Assembly (NCBI RefSeq): GCF_028502605.1
Contig: NC_079234.1
Coordinates: 4,588,001-4,652,000, forward strand
Direction of reading: 5' to 3'
Origin: Trichoderma breve
Taxonomy: Eukaryota > Ascomycota > Sordariomycetes > Hypocreales > Hypocreaceae
Length of the DNA: 64,000 nt
The notes under the pieces are model-generated. The model saw only the letters and a program-made list of their open reading frames with translations, searched no databases and had not been told where the DNA came from. Positions within the stretch are counted from its first letter, which is position 1. Every line of letters begins with the position of its first letter. The position numbers and the translations under genes are program-made. Positions 10,723-21,577 of the stretch are shown here, piece after piece.

Positions 10723-13700
10723 CTACCCCAATCCAACCGCCCAAGCTGCGTTTCCAAGCTGTTTAATTAGCTGGCAGAGATTCTCTACAAGAGGCGGCAA
10801 GGCATCCTGAGGCCGTCGAAAGTTGGCCTGTAAAATTTCCTGTGCAATATCCATACACGCACGAGGGTCGTAAACCGATGCATCGCCTGGCGCAGCGCCA
10901 GAGCTCGATCCTGCAGGCCCTTGGATAAAAGGCCGCCCCTGTCCGAAACTCAAAAACTGTTGAATCGTTGTGGCATCGCCGTCGTCCAGATACATAGGTT
11001 CAAACCCATACTGCGATGGCATTTCTTGCTGCTGGCTGGCTCGAAACACAACGCCGTATGTCCACAAAGCAAGCGCGGCATGGTGGACTGCTATGGCGTA
11101 GAAATCCTTCAAGGACCCTGAAGGAAACAGCTTGGCATGTCGAAAGATCTGACCAGCGCAATAGACTGCATGCCAGGAGTCGGAGCTAGCTGTCCATTGT
11201 TGTAGAATGGGGTACATACGGCGGGCCTCTTCCTCCCCTTGCTTGCCCGAAAAGATCTGCAGGTCGTCTAAGGATACGTGCAGGTGCATCATAAGAAGAC
11301 ACAAGACAACATGCTCCTGAGGAGAAACATCCTGCAGTTTTGACGCAACAAATTGAAACGACTGCAGATCTCTCATGAGCTCCTGACGTCTTGAGCTAAG
11401 CATCGGGTTTGACACTTCTTTGGAGTAGCTACGAAATTGGTGCACCACGCTCATTTGAGAGTATTCCAAAACCATTGACCAAAAGCCGTGAAGGAAAACA
11501 GAGACGGACAGCTGCATATCGATACGCGTGCTGTTGTCAGCAAACTGACGTGGGTCTCTGTACATGTCGGCGATTGATGGCGCCTTTAAATTCGGTCCAA
11601 CAGATCTCGTTAAATAGATGGCCTTCCACTCAGACGCTGTTTTCGCAGACCACAGGTCTTTCTGTTCCGGTAGAGGTAGCGTCAACTCGGCATACGACAT
11701 GCATGGATTCGTCAACGCTGTCATGGATATTTGGGCTTCCCGGATGTAACAGTGGAATACGAGCCTTTCCCCCTTTCATGTTAGCACCAGATCGATGAGG
11801 AGCAGGCCTATCCTAAACTGACCTCTTCCATTGTTCCGCAGCCGCCCATTTCATCCACTTTTGTTCTAGTATTTCGCCCTCATCGGAGGGCTCGACCGTG
11901 ATAACGGGGTACATACATCGCTGGAACAGCCGACGATATCGCATCATCTAGCAGCACTGATTAATCGTACGGAAGACAAAGTTGGCAGTGTGTAGTTTCT
12001 CATACTGTTACCGGAATGACTAAATGGCACTCGGCGATCTCCATTTTCCTGCGGTTGCCGCTCCACAAGCCGATATCTTGCCCCAGAATGAGGGATTGGA
12101 CAAGACTAAGGTTTTGTATGGCTGTGTTATTGTCTTCAAACTGTCACATGAGTTAGATGATGGGACGGACTTTCGGTGAACATCTGATCGTTGGCTGGGT
12201 GTAAATGTATCTTACTCGTGCAGGTATTGTAATTCCTAGTAGTTTCTGGTATAAGCTCATGACGCCTCTTCAACACACACAACTTTATCGATGAAGGAAA
12301 GGGCAGAGGAAGCAGAGAGAGCCAAAGGAATTCCACTTACGAACTGCCTCTTGAACGGCAAATCCAAACTTTCGCAACGTCGGAGCTGGCATCAAGACAG
12401 CGCCAGCAGCCACAGCGTTTCCAATCCATTCAGGCCATACCGCATTCAGCTTAAGGGTGGGATAGTGTATCCATGTCGATACCTGACGGAGGTGAGCCGC
12501 CAAAAAGGCTTGAACCATTGTGTCCATCACATCGACTGTTGGAAAAGAGGCGGCCACCCGGCCGGCCGTGGAAGCATCTCGACAAGTCTTCAAGACAATG
12601 GCTAGAATCTGGTCGCGGCTGGGAAGATTCAGTCTTTGATCAACCACTCGCTCCAGTTGTCTCTTGACCTCTTGGAATTGAGCATTGGAAACATCTGTGG
12701 CTGATACGGGAAGATTACCCTGCTCAGTGTAGGCGTTGTCCTTGGTGGTGGGGTCCCACTTCCACGGCAATTCCCCCCAGACGTTGGCAAGATTCTGCCG
12801 CATTTGAGACATTTCCAATGAGTTTTGCGGGTTATGACCAGTCATTGTGGGTGTTATCAGAGAGCCATCGTCCAGATCCAGGTTCCAATGGTCCAGGAGG
12901 CCAAAGTCCATCTCTGTCAGATCCATATCCATATCGTCACAGAAGTCCAACACGGCTGGACCTTGAGACTCGGATGGCCGTGACAGATCCACTGGCTGAG
13001 GGTAGAGGACATCGCGAAGGAAGTCAAAGAAAGGGATGTTATTGAACTCCATAGGACCTGAGCCAGTTCTTGAAGGATCATGGGGTTGACTTGGGTTGTT
13101 AGTAATACTGCCTAGAAAGGGGGTTCATTGTCAGTCTTGGCGCCCCCAATCGAAAACAGCATACATGTGTGATCCAATATTCATTTTCCGAAGATTAATC
13201 ACGAGGCTTACCTGGTCCTACCCCCGTATCCGGAGTGGTCAGCTGGCTGTCGCCTTGTCTTGATGACGTAGACTGTGACAGAGGGCTGCTCTTACTAGTT
13301 GTATTGTCGCGGATGAAGTTTGCAGAGGCATTTTGAAGTGTGGAGTTGGAGTCTGTGGATCCTACAGAAGCAGCGCCGCTTGGACGAGTCTGCGTGGCAT
13401 CCTGCCCGCCCGCTGGAAGATGGACAAGATGCCTAACAGTGCCTGGGCTGGTCTCATAAGAAGAACAGGGCAGGCTACGGCGGACACAGCGCCTGCACGG
13501 CTTCGCCTCATCGCATTTCACGCGAGCAACGGCACAGTGACGGCAAGCCTGGGTAACGCGACTGGAGTTTGGTGATGAAACCATCCGTTCACGCTTCAAG
13601 GGCGAGTCGTTCTCATGGTTAGTGACATGGCGCCTCAGCAAATCCTTCCGGGCGAATGTCTTTTTACAGATTTCGCACGCAAAGCGCCGCCCCAGAGTGT

Positions 13701-14136
13701 GAGTCTGGACATGTCTAACAAGGTGCTCTGGCCGTGAATAAGTCCGGCCACAGTCGCGACAAGCATAGGGATTGCTGTTTTGGTGGCTCTGGTTCGACCC
13801 TGATCCTGAGGGTTCAGCAGTGACACCAGGAGTTACACCATCAGCAGCAGCGGCGGCGGCAGTGGTAACACCGGGAGCTGTCGTTGACGGCGGCACTGCT
13901 GGCATGGCGATGTGATCATGGGCCGTACCAGCAAGATTCAACGGCGCGGAGCCTACCGTACTTGTAGCGGCAGCATCGGAGCCAGCGACAGGCTGCTGTG
14001 CCAGCGGGTAGGGCGGAGGAGGCGCAGAAACAGGCTCAGACAAAGGCGCTGGGACAGAGCCAGGCGCAGATAGTGGCCGAGGATCGCTGCCCGGACCCAT
14101 GGGATCGAGGATGTGTGATAGAGATGGTCCGGCCAT
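10723..14136 (-). CDS. C2H2 plus Zn2Cys6 transcription factor with fungal-specific TF domain, 994 aa
   Basis: DNA-binding regulator with a tandem zinc-finger head. Five exons on the minus strand join in frame: 14136-13212, 13111-12341, 12133-12012, 11947-11823, 11764-10723. Order: a Pro/Ala/Ser-rich N terminus; two C2H2 fingers (CRDCGRTYSRPEHLVRHVQTH and CEICKKTFARKDLLRRHVTNH, each about 21-28 residues); a Zn2Cys6 cluster (CRHCAVARVKCDEAKPCRRC) around residue 200; a Ser/Thr-rich linker; and a fungal_trans-type middle domain, with the typical WKRLVFHCYIREAQISM stretch built across the last intron. This architecture is known from C6/C2H2 regulators of the Aspergillus RegA type. The first in-frame ATG is at 14136; a GTG precedes it. 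The third exon junction (200-nt intron) is the least certain. It is divergent from the MFS gene at 16563, a common arrangement for a local regulator. Targets unknown. Confidence 0.92.
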
Positions 14137-16562
14137 TGCGTGCTGGCTACGGAGCGGCGGAGGCCCCGAGTCCACCCGGTAATCTGGTTGGCAGGGTTTA
14201 AGACCACATCAAGGCCCTTCGAGGATGAGATTGGAGGACAGCCTCGCGGATAGAATTGGGGATTAGGAGAAGGCGCCGCCTCGAGCTCAGGGTTGTAACA
14301 AGCTGAAAGGCGAACCCCCGGACCAGAGGGGCCGGAGCAAAGGCAACGCCGGTGCCGGTAAGGCTGAGCAAGCTGGAATACTAAGTTCTAATAAGATGCT
14401 ATCCAAGCACAAGCCGATCAGAGCTACCGAGAGACAGATGGCGCTACGCGGTTCCTTAGACGCTTTGTCCAAGGCGTCGCGTGTAGGTTGGGCGCGAGCT
14501 GGTGTGCGCGAGGAAGCTTGGCATACTGCTAAAGGGTCCTGGTCGTCGTGTTAGTGTTGCTGCTAGGAGTTCGTGGAGCTGAGATCAACTTGTGGCTGTC
14601 GAGGTTGAGTACGCGTACTCCATACGTACGTACGTCTCCATGGAGGTTTCAGAGGCTGCTAGCCGTCGCTAGTGGTACTAGTACCGCCACAGCGGGTGCG
14701 TAGCACGGACAAGTGCCGGTACTAAATACCTCGTACCAGAACCAATGGGCATAGCCGTGCCGTGCCGTACGAGTGGTGAGGGTGAGGGCGGTGGAACATC
14801 GGAAGATTTGTTGAGTCGAAAGGGGCCCAGACGAGCTTCGAAGCCAGGGCTGAAGACGCAGCTGGAGTATTGCATAGATTTCAGGGCCGTTTCTGCGGTC
14901 ACCGAGGGTGCGTGGGGGCCAATCTGGGGTGCTGCTGGAGCCCTTACAGGCTGTCCATACGTACTGATGCCGTATAAGTGCAAGCTGGAGGCGGTAAATG
15001 CGTGCCTCGGGCCTTGCCCGGAATTACAGGCGTGGCAGATGGCAGTAATTGGTCCAGGTCACCTACTAAAATTTCTCTGTTCACGGATGGAGTCCGTCGT
15101 TGATTGGTGTTTGTGGACACCGGCTTCTTCAGCTGGGGGCCTTTTAGGCGTATGTGCTGCAAAACTCTGTTAGTGGCCGCCGCCCTAGCAAAGCTTAACC
15201 CAAATCTCGGCACGCGAAGGTCTAGATGGATTCAAAAGCTGGGGACAAACTTTGGACTCCGACAAGCAAATGACTCTGGCAAACTACCTAGCAGTCGCCA
15301 CCAGCGGACCGCTCGATGTCATGCAGCCCGTTGCCGCCTGGTAAAGAATTATCCATCAATCTCTATTACTTGTGGCGTGTCGGCTTGGAACAGGGCAGCC
15401 GGAGATATCCGGTAGTGCAGAGGTTCTCGGGAGTTGATCTGGCAAGGCTCTGGGTATGTACATGTGTTCGTATGTTATCATATCAGGCTAAAGTTGTCAA
15501 TCTCAAACGTGATGCCACTGGGATTAGATTTACGTCGAGCACACGTCAAGGTATGGCATCCAATCAGCGGCACACACAGAAGCGATAGTTGTCACTCAGA
15601 CACCCAATAAGGCCTGGTATTACTTCGAGTAATAATTCAAGGTAGTATTGAGGCCTATCGGCCACCATCAGTAATGCTACTCGAGCCAACATCAAACACA
15701 GTGGCGCCGTCGCATCTTGGAATACAATAGCAATCGGCAAACAGAATGCGGGTACAGGGATACTGAAACGGCCCTTGCTGTTGCCGCCCCCGGTCGTTAA
15801 GTTTGCCGACCTCTCGACACACGTTGGTCCCCAGCAATTCGCGTCGTTGCCTGTAGTACTCGTAAGCAGTCTCCAAATTGGGATCTCTTTTACGGGTATC
15901 TATCCGTATGGAGAAATAGGTGGCATTACCAGAATAGGCCCGTACTTTGTACTACTGGAGGTTCGGCATCTTCAGTTATATCTTCCACGTTGTAAGTACA
16001 TGTGCAATATCAGTATCAGTAATTAAGTGGGCGACACGCTACACCTACGGGGCTCTCTTCCATTTCTTTTTCCCCTCCCCGGCACTATTGGATGCTAAGA
16101 TTGGCGCCACGGTAAGCCTTGCGAGATGCAATTTTCCTTGCTTCTTTTCCCTAAATAATATTTGGTGGCGGTTTGTGGATTCTCATTGGCATATCGAATT
16201 CGACTTAGCTGTCATAGGGCAAAGATGTCTCAGTTCGTTCAACACCATCCCAACCCTACCCTCCCTTTTGAGAAACTCCGCGGCACGGAACCCCTGAGGA
16301 GCCTCCCGTGTCCTTGAGCCTATGTTCATGGTACCTTCTTACATGTACATACATATGTCCCAGGTGATATTCACCACCCATTCAGAACCTGGCAGTATCC
16401 AGGGTGCTCACGGGGCTCCTCTGACCAGATCCCCGGACCAGCTTCGCGAGCAGTCCTCAAAGATGCCAAGCTCATGACACCGATTCAAATTTCTCTTCTA
16501 ATCTCTGTACCCTTGGGAACTGTCGAGGAAGCCACCTCTCGCCACTTTTTGTGCCCTCAATC
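14137..16562. other. Divergent intergenic region between transcription factor (-) and MFS transporter (+)
   Basis: About 2.4 kb of shared upstream DNA. The segment 14609-14770 is dense in GTAC and short palindromes (separate entry). The rest shows no convincing gene: frames such as 14745-15173 and 15104-15415 lack homology, and their encoded composition is typical of non-coding DNA. Confidence 0.6.
14609..14770. promoter_or_regulatory. GTAC-rich palindrome cluster in the transcription-factor/MFS divergent promoter
   Basis: Nine GTAC tetranucleotides occur in about 160 bp, against less than one expected by chance. They include a CGTA run (about 14624-14635), the perfect palindrome GGTACTAGTACC (14674-14685) and the palindrome CTCCATGGAG (14636-14645). 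The segment starts about 470 bp upstream of the transcription-factor start codon. A regulatory role, possibly autoregulation, is inference. Confidence 0.4.
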
Positions 16563-18390
16563 ATGGCTGTCCAAGACGATATCATAGCTCCAGCGCTGGA
16601 TCCACAGGCTGAAGAATCCTTCGAAGAAAAAGAAAAGACCCGAAAGAGGACGCTCGGCAATCTACGCCTTGTTCATCCAGAGACGAATGCCGTGATCCTG
16701 GTTCCCACGCCGTCCTCCGATCCCAACGACCCCTTAAACTGGTAGGTTAATACCCACGGCAGCTGCTCTGCTCTCCAGTTAACCACTCTGTCCATCTCAG
16801 GTCACCATGGCGCAAGTACTACGTCGCCGGGGTTCTTTGCTTGACGATGGCCATGTCCAATTTTCTTGCCGCCGGGCCGGCTATCGCGGTGCCGGCGACG
16901 GCAGCCGATTTCTTCCCAGATTCCTTGGCTGATGGCACCTTTGTCACGTCCGCCATTCCAAAGACGGCCTACTTCTTCACCACCACGTCTCTGCTGATAG
17001 GACTGGGCAACATCATCTGGGTGCCTGTGGCCAACAAATGGGGCCGCCGGCCAGTGTATGTCGTGAGCTATATGATTTACTTTGCCACGGCGGTATGGCT
17101 CATCTTTGAGAAATCGTATACCAGGTTTCTGGCAGGCCGAATCCTCATGGGATTCGGTGCCGGTGCAGCGGAGACGCTTGCTCCCATTACCATTGCCGAC
17201 ATCTTCTTTCTCCACGAAAGAGGCAGGATCATGTCCGCGTACACCTGCTTCTTATCCATAGGGGCATCGGGAGGATTGGTGATTTCCGGCCTCATCACGA
17301 TTCATCATACTTGGCGAACTATCTATCAGGTTGGCTCTGCCTTGATTGGCTTTGTTCTTCTTGCTCTACTCTTTACTGTGCCCGAGACCAGCTACTCTCG
17401 GATCGAAGATTATAGCTCGCCTCCTGCAGATACACCTAGTGATCTATCAACTTCAACTACGACCCAAGGAGAGCTGTCTTCCCCGAAGAAGATGAGCTAT
17501 TTCGAAACCCTATTAGTATTCAAGGCCGCAAGCACCAAGGAGAACCTCTTCAAGATGATGATTCGCCCCTTTGGCCTCATTGTCCTTCCACCGGTGCTGT
17601 GGTCTGCTCTTGCCCTGGCCGTTACTATCGGGTTTCTCGTGGCGGTTTCGTCTAACTCAGCCTCGGCATTTAATACGACGTATGGCTTTGCATCTTACCA
17701 GGTTGGACTTTGCTATATTGCTGGCGTGATTGGCTCTTTACTAGGGCTACCTGCAGGAGGACACCTTGGGGATAAGGTTGCAGATATTCTAACAAAGAGA
17801 AACGGCGGTATTCGAGAACCTGAAATGCGGCTACCAGCAGTCATGATATCTGCAATCACCGCCCCGCTTGCTCTGGTCCTCTATGGCGTCGGTATCCAGT
17901 ACAAGCTTCACTGGATATGTCCAACCATAGGAATAGGTCTCCGTAAGAACTACCACTTGCCAGTCCTTGCCTTTTACAAGACAACTGTTGGCGCTAACTA
18001 TGAGATGCAGTCAATTTCTCCATCACGCAAGCCAACACGATTTGTATCGTCTATGTCATTGACTCGTACCGGCCGGTTGCAGGTGAAATTACTCTGGCAG
18101 TTACAGGATTCAAAGGTGAGTCCATCAATGGAACGCCCACTAGACGTCTTTGTTACTAACGAAAAGATACTTCAGCCCTGTTTGCCTTCTTCCTCTCCTT
18201 TGAAACAAACCCTTGGATCAATCTATCTGGCTACCGGGACGCGTTTGGAGCCATGGCGGGAATTGCGGGGGGAGTCCTCATTATGTGGATCCCGTTGTAT
18301 TTCTGGGGAAAGAAAATTAGACATTACTCGTGGAAATGGAGAGTCATCTCTTTCATACACTGGGATAATGATCGCGAAGTGGGCGAATAA
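16563..18390 (+). CDS. Major facilitator superfamily transporter, DHA1-like, 546 aa
   Basis: Proton-coupled drug or solute antiporter-type membrane protein with 12 predicted membrane segments. Exons 16563-16741, 16801-17942, 18011-18115 and 18176-18390 join in frame. The N terminus has the phrase DPNDPLNW just before the first membrane segment, which is typical of fungal DHA1 members. Motif A appears as WVPVANKWGRRPVYVVS between segments 2 and 3, with RILMGFGAGAAETLAP in segment 4 and PETSY after segment 6. The central loop is about 60 residues and Ser/Thr-rich. The C-terminal part, ending IHWDNDREVGE, is split by two short introns. The start ATG at 16563 is the first in frame. Divergent from the zinc-finger regulator, which may control it. 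The substrate is not predictable. Confidence 0.92.
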
Positions 18391-19569
18391 ATGTCTTAAT
18401 GTTGGATTTCATGTATTCATGTACGGGCTATTGACTCTTTTGATTAAGGAGTCGACTAAGCGAGATACCCATTTGCACCAGTTAGCAGGCAATCGTCGTT
18501 GTCTACGGAGTAGACCAGCCTTGATTAGTTCAGAAAGGTCAAAAAAAATATGCAAGCGCTATCACATTCTCATGGCTAGTAATGTTATAGAACTGCAGGA
18601 AACCAATTACACAAGGGGGTGGCTAATGTATTTAGCTCCCCAAGTTCGCTATCCAGCAATTCGTTCTCAAATCTAAAGCCAGAGAAACATAAGGTACCTA
18701 GGTAGGTATATGTACCTTAGCTATACCTACATGTAGCTGTAGTACGAGATATTAGAAAAAGGTAGTGGTATTGGCAGAAAATAATAAGAATACCTAGTAG
18801 GTACCTAGCGGACACTCAAGGAACCGGATCTACAGGTACCCAAGTAAGTGTTTTAGTAGGAAAACAAATTGAGGCTTCTGGGGTTCCTATGCATCGTGTT
18901 CCGTCACTTGTATTCTACGGGGTCGCTGGGGTGCTAGGTAGATAGCTAAATTAGGGCGCCGAGTAGCTACTCTCTAAATATAAGTAGTTAAATTAGATAT
19001 TCAATAGCCACAGAGTGATATCCAACATTCCGTCCCTAGCATAAAATGAGGCCATCCATGACGCTCCTCAGGTCACTTATACGAGTCCAAACCACGCATA
19101 GACTCACAAGTTTGAAACCTCCACGCTCCAACCAGCATCGCACAACAGTGTCAGGTGCACGGGCTTAGTGACTGACTAAGCGCTGGCGCCACCCTCTCGA
19201 TAAGCTTCAGCCCTCTGCACCGATAAGTGATCGCGTGTCTCAGACCTCAACTCAAAGGGGTTCCGACTACGTCGTGATTCCATGCCCCGTTGTTGTGCTT
19301 GATTTTACTGCCTCGTTGCGGCTGCCTCGTTTATAGAAGGTTTGTGGCCTGACCATGACTTGAGCCCTCTCAGGAGGCGTGGTACCGTGTGCATCATCGC
19401 TCAAAGTGTCTCGCGCTCGAGGGGGGCTTGAGGTCTATATCAGCCATCAGTTCCCGCCCGCGCACGGCTTATCCCTCGTTCGCAAAGCTGCCCCGGCGTC
19501 GCCGGTTGTCTTCATTTACCTGTTTGCCTCTGTTTGAAAAGTGCTGTTCGTCTAAAGACATATTCCAGC
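18391..19569. other. Intergenic: MFS 3' side and FYVE/RING gene promoter
   Basis: About 1.2 kb. The first half contains a cluster of TACCTA/TAGGTA words (separate entry); the rest is ordinary promoter-like DNA. No gene supported. Confidence 0.6.
18693..18841. repeat. TACCTA/TAGGTA-rich degenerate repeat patch
   Basis: Many overlapping copies of GGTACCTAGGTA-like words on both strands, interleaved with AT-rich DNA. Similar words recur at about 39370, 39655, 41700 and 45700. There is no unit long enough to be a transposon. Confidence 0.6.
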
Positions 19570-21577
19570 ATGGCTAGCCAGCAAGGTGGACCGAGCGCCC
19601 GAGCGCCCCATGATCATGATGCAAGGGAGGCGAGTCCCAGTGCGGATGCGATACTCGACGCACCATATTCGAGCGACGAAGAACCAAGTCCCCATGGCCT
19701 CTCCTGTCGCTGGAGAACATCGGAATTCTACGACCAAGAGTGTTGCCGATACTTCGACTGTCCCTCTCATCTCGTTGAGAGGCGGCTTTCTGTCGATGAT
19801 ACCGGCGAACCCAGCCTTCCGAGAGAGAGCGTCGTCGAGGTGGCAGAAGCTCGACAAGGTAGCATCTCCCCGAGGACTTCTATCGAAGACGAGCATCCGG
19901 TACCTGACCACGACGGCACCACGGCCGAGCCACAACAGAGAGACGACGAAACTCTGATTGCTGATACTTCAGCGCCACTATCGAGCTTATCATCTGGGTT
20001 AGCTGCCGAGAGAGAGGCTGTGAGCGCGACGAGGGCTGCATCAGCAGCGAATCCCACAGCCCTCCCTGCCAGAACATCGTCCTTACCGATCCGCACTCGC
20101 GTTCCTTCTAGAAGCATTGACTTGCAATCTAGCGATCCGTTGGGTAGTGATATCTGGGGCGAGTCCTCTGATCACGGCGGTCGAGCATTTACGGCCAGCG
20201 CATCGGCAACGGATTTGTCAGGCAGCAGCTCACCCAGAATGTCTGCTCGGGATCAGCTATCTGCCGTGTATGGCGCTGATACGAATGAAGGCAGCGGCTT
20301 ACTTCAGTCACTGTTCGGACCACCTGAGCGCGAGCGCGAGCGTGAGCGTGAGCGCACAGGATCAGTTGTTCTTCCTAGGTGGCAACCGGATGCCGAGGTG
20401 ACATACTGCCCTATTTGCCGCACTCAGTTTAGTATCTTTGTGCGCAAACATCATTGCAGGTATGCTCTCTCGTCGTGGTATAGTCAGAAGAGGTAGAGAA
20501 GACATGACTGACTAATGGGTGAATAGAAAATGTGGGAGAGTCGTTTGCAACTCTTGCTCACCCCATAGGATCATTATTCCGCACCAATTTATTGTTAGAG
20601 CGCCTGGCTCAGAAGTACCGCTTCCCCCGGCACTGCTCTACGGCTCGGGTGCGAGCTATGTCGATATGAATGGACTCTCCGGGGGCGAGCGAGTGCGCCT
20701 CTGCAACCCGTGCGTCCCTGATCCCAATACTGCACCTCCACAAAGTCCAACTTCTCCTGCCCTTTCGCCGCGTGAGGCACGACGCAGGTCCCGGACCAGC
20801 CTAGGGGCCGGATATCCTGCTCCGCCTCCTGTAAATCGATACGGAGGAGTTTTTGCGGCTGGCCAGAGCAATGATCCTTATCAGTTCTACACCTCTAGGA
20901 CAAGGAGTATCACCATGGTAAGCGCAAGAGATGTGATGTGATTCACTACGGGAAAAGCGCTTCTTTCTGACATGTTGTTTCACTAGGATCCAACTGGACA
21001 AAGGGCAGGAGGTGCTTCGTCCTCTTCCTCCTCCTCACGTAGGCGCAGCGCCCATTACGAAGTGGCATCCATTAATCGGCTGATGGCGGCTGGACCATCG
21101 CCTTTCAGTATGCCAAACCAGCACCATATCCATCGACGTCGTTTAACTGGAGAGTCCGGGTCATCGTCACGGCAGCGTGCTTTACCCCCTCCTCCACAGA
21201 TTGCGGAAGAGGATGAGTGCCCCATTTGCCACTTGGAGCTGCCATCTCGGGAACTGCCGAATTTTGAGGCTCTTCGAGAGTCGCATATTACTTCCTGTAT
21301 CCAATCACACAGCACATATGGCAGTCCTCGTGGGGCATCGGACGGCGCTGCACCGCTCCCCCCTCCCAGGCGCACTGGCATGTATACGTATCCCGCCACG
21401 GAGAAGGACTGCATTGATGACGCAGAATGCACCATCTGCTTAGAGGAGTTTACCGTCGGCATTCCCATGGCGCGGCTTGAGTGCCTTTGTCGGTTTCACC
21501 GGTCTTGTATTTCAGCCTGGTTTGTCAATCATCCGGGGAGATGTCCCGTGCATCAACACGACGGATTCGGGTACTAG
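19570..21577 (+). CDS. FYVE plus ZNRF-type RING finger protein, likely endosomal/vacuolar E3 ubiquitin ligase, 623 aa
   Basis: Predicted PI3P-binding ubiquitin ligase, functionally comparable to yeast Pib1. Exons 19570-20459, 20527-20917 and 20987-21577. Residues 1-250 are Ser/Thr/Asp-rich and disordered, ending in an (Glu-Arg)n tract. The FYVE domain (about 270-355) has all three signatures: WQPD, RKHHCRKCG (spanning intron 1) and RVVC, plus the final CNPC pair. A second small zinc motif at about 503-535 (CPIC, then H-x3-C) resembles a C2HC/UBZ finger. The C-terminal RING (about 574-618) starts CTICLEEF and ends CPVH, with CLCRFHRSC in the middle; this C-to-H final pair resembles metazoan ZNRF1/2 rather than classical RING-HC. 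The ATG at 19570 is the first in frame. The zinc ligands look complete. Confidence 0.9.
20326..20355. repeat. GAGCGC/GAGCGT simple repeat encoding a Glu-Arg tract
   Basis: Six-base repeat within exon 1 of the FYVE/RING gene, encoding alternating Glu and Arg just before the FYVE domain. Likely length-variable between strains. Confidence 0.8.

Noticed and set aside
3353..18390. Secondary-metabolite gene cluster
   Set aside because: No backbone or tailoring enzyme (PKS, NRPS, terpene cyclase, P450, methyltransferase) is present; transporter and regulator genes alone are not enough.
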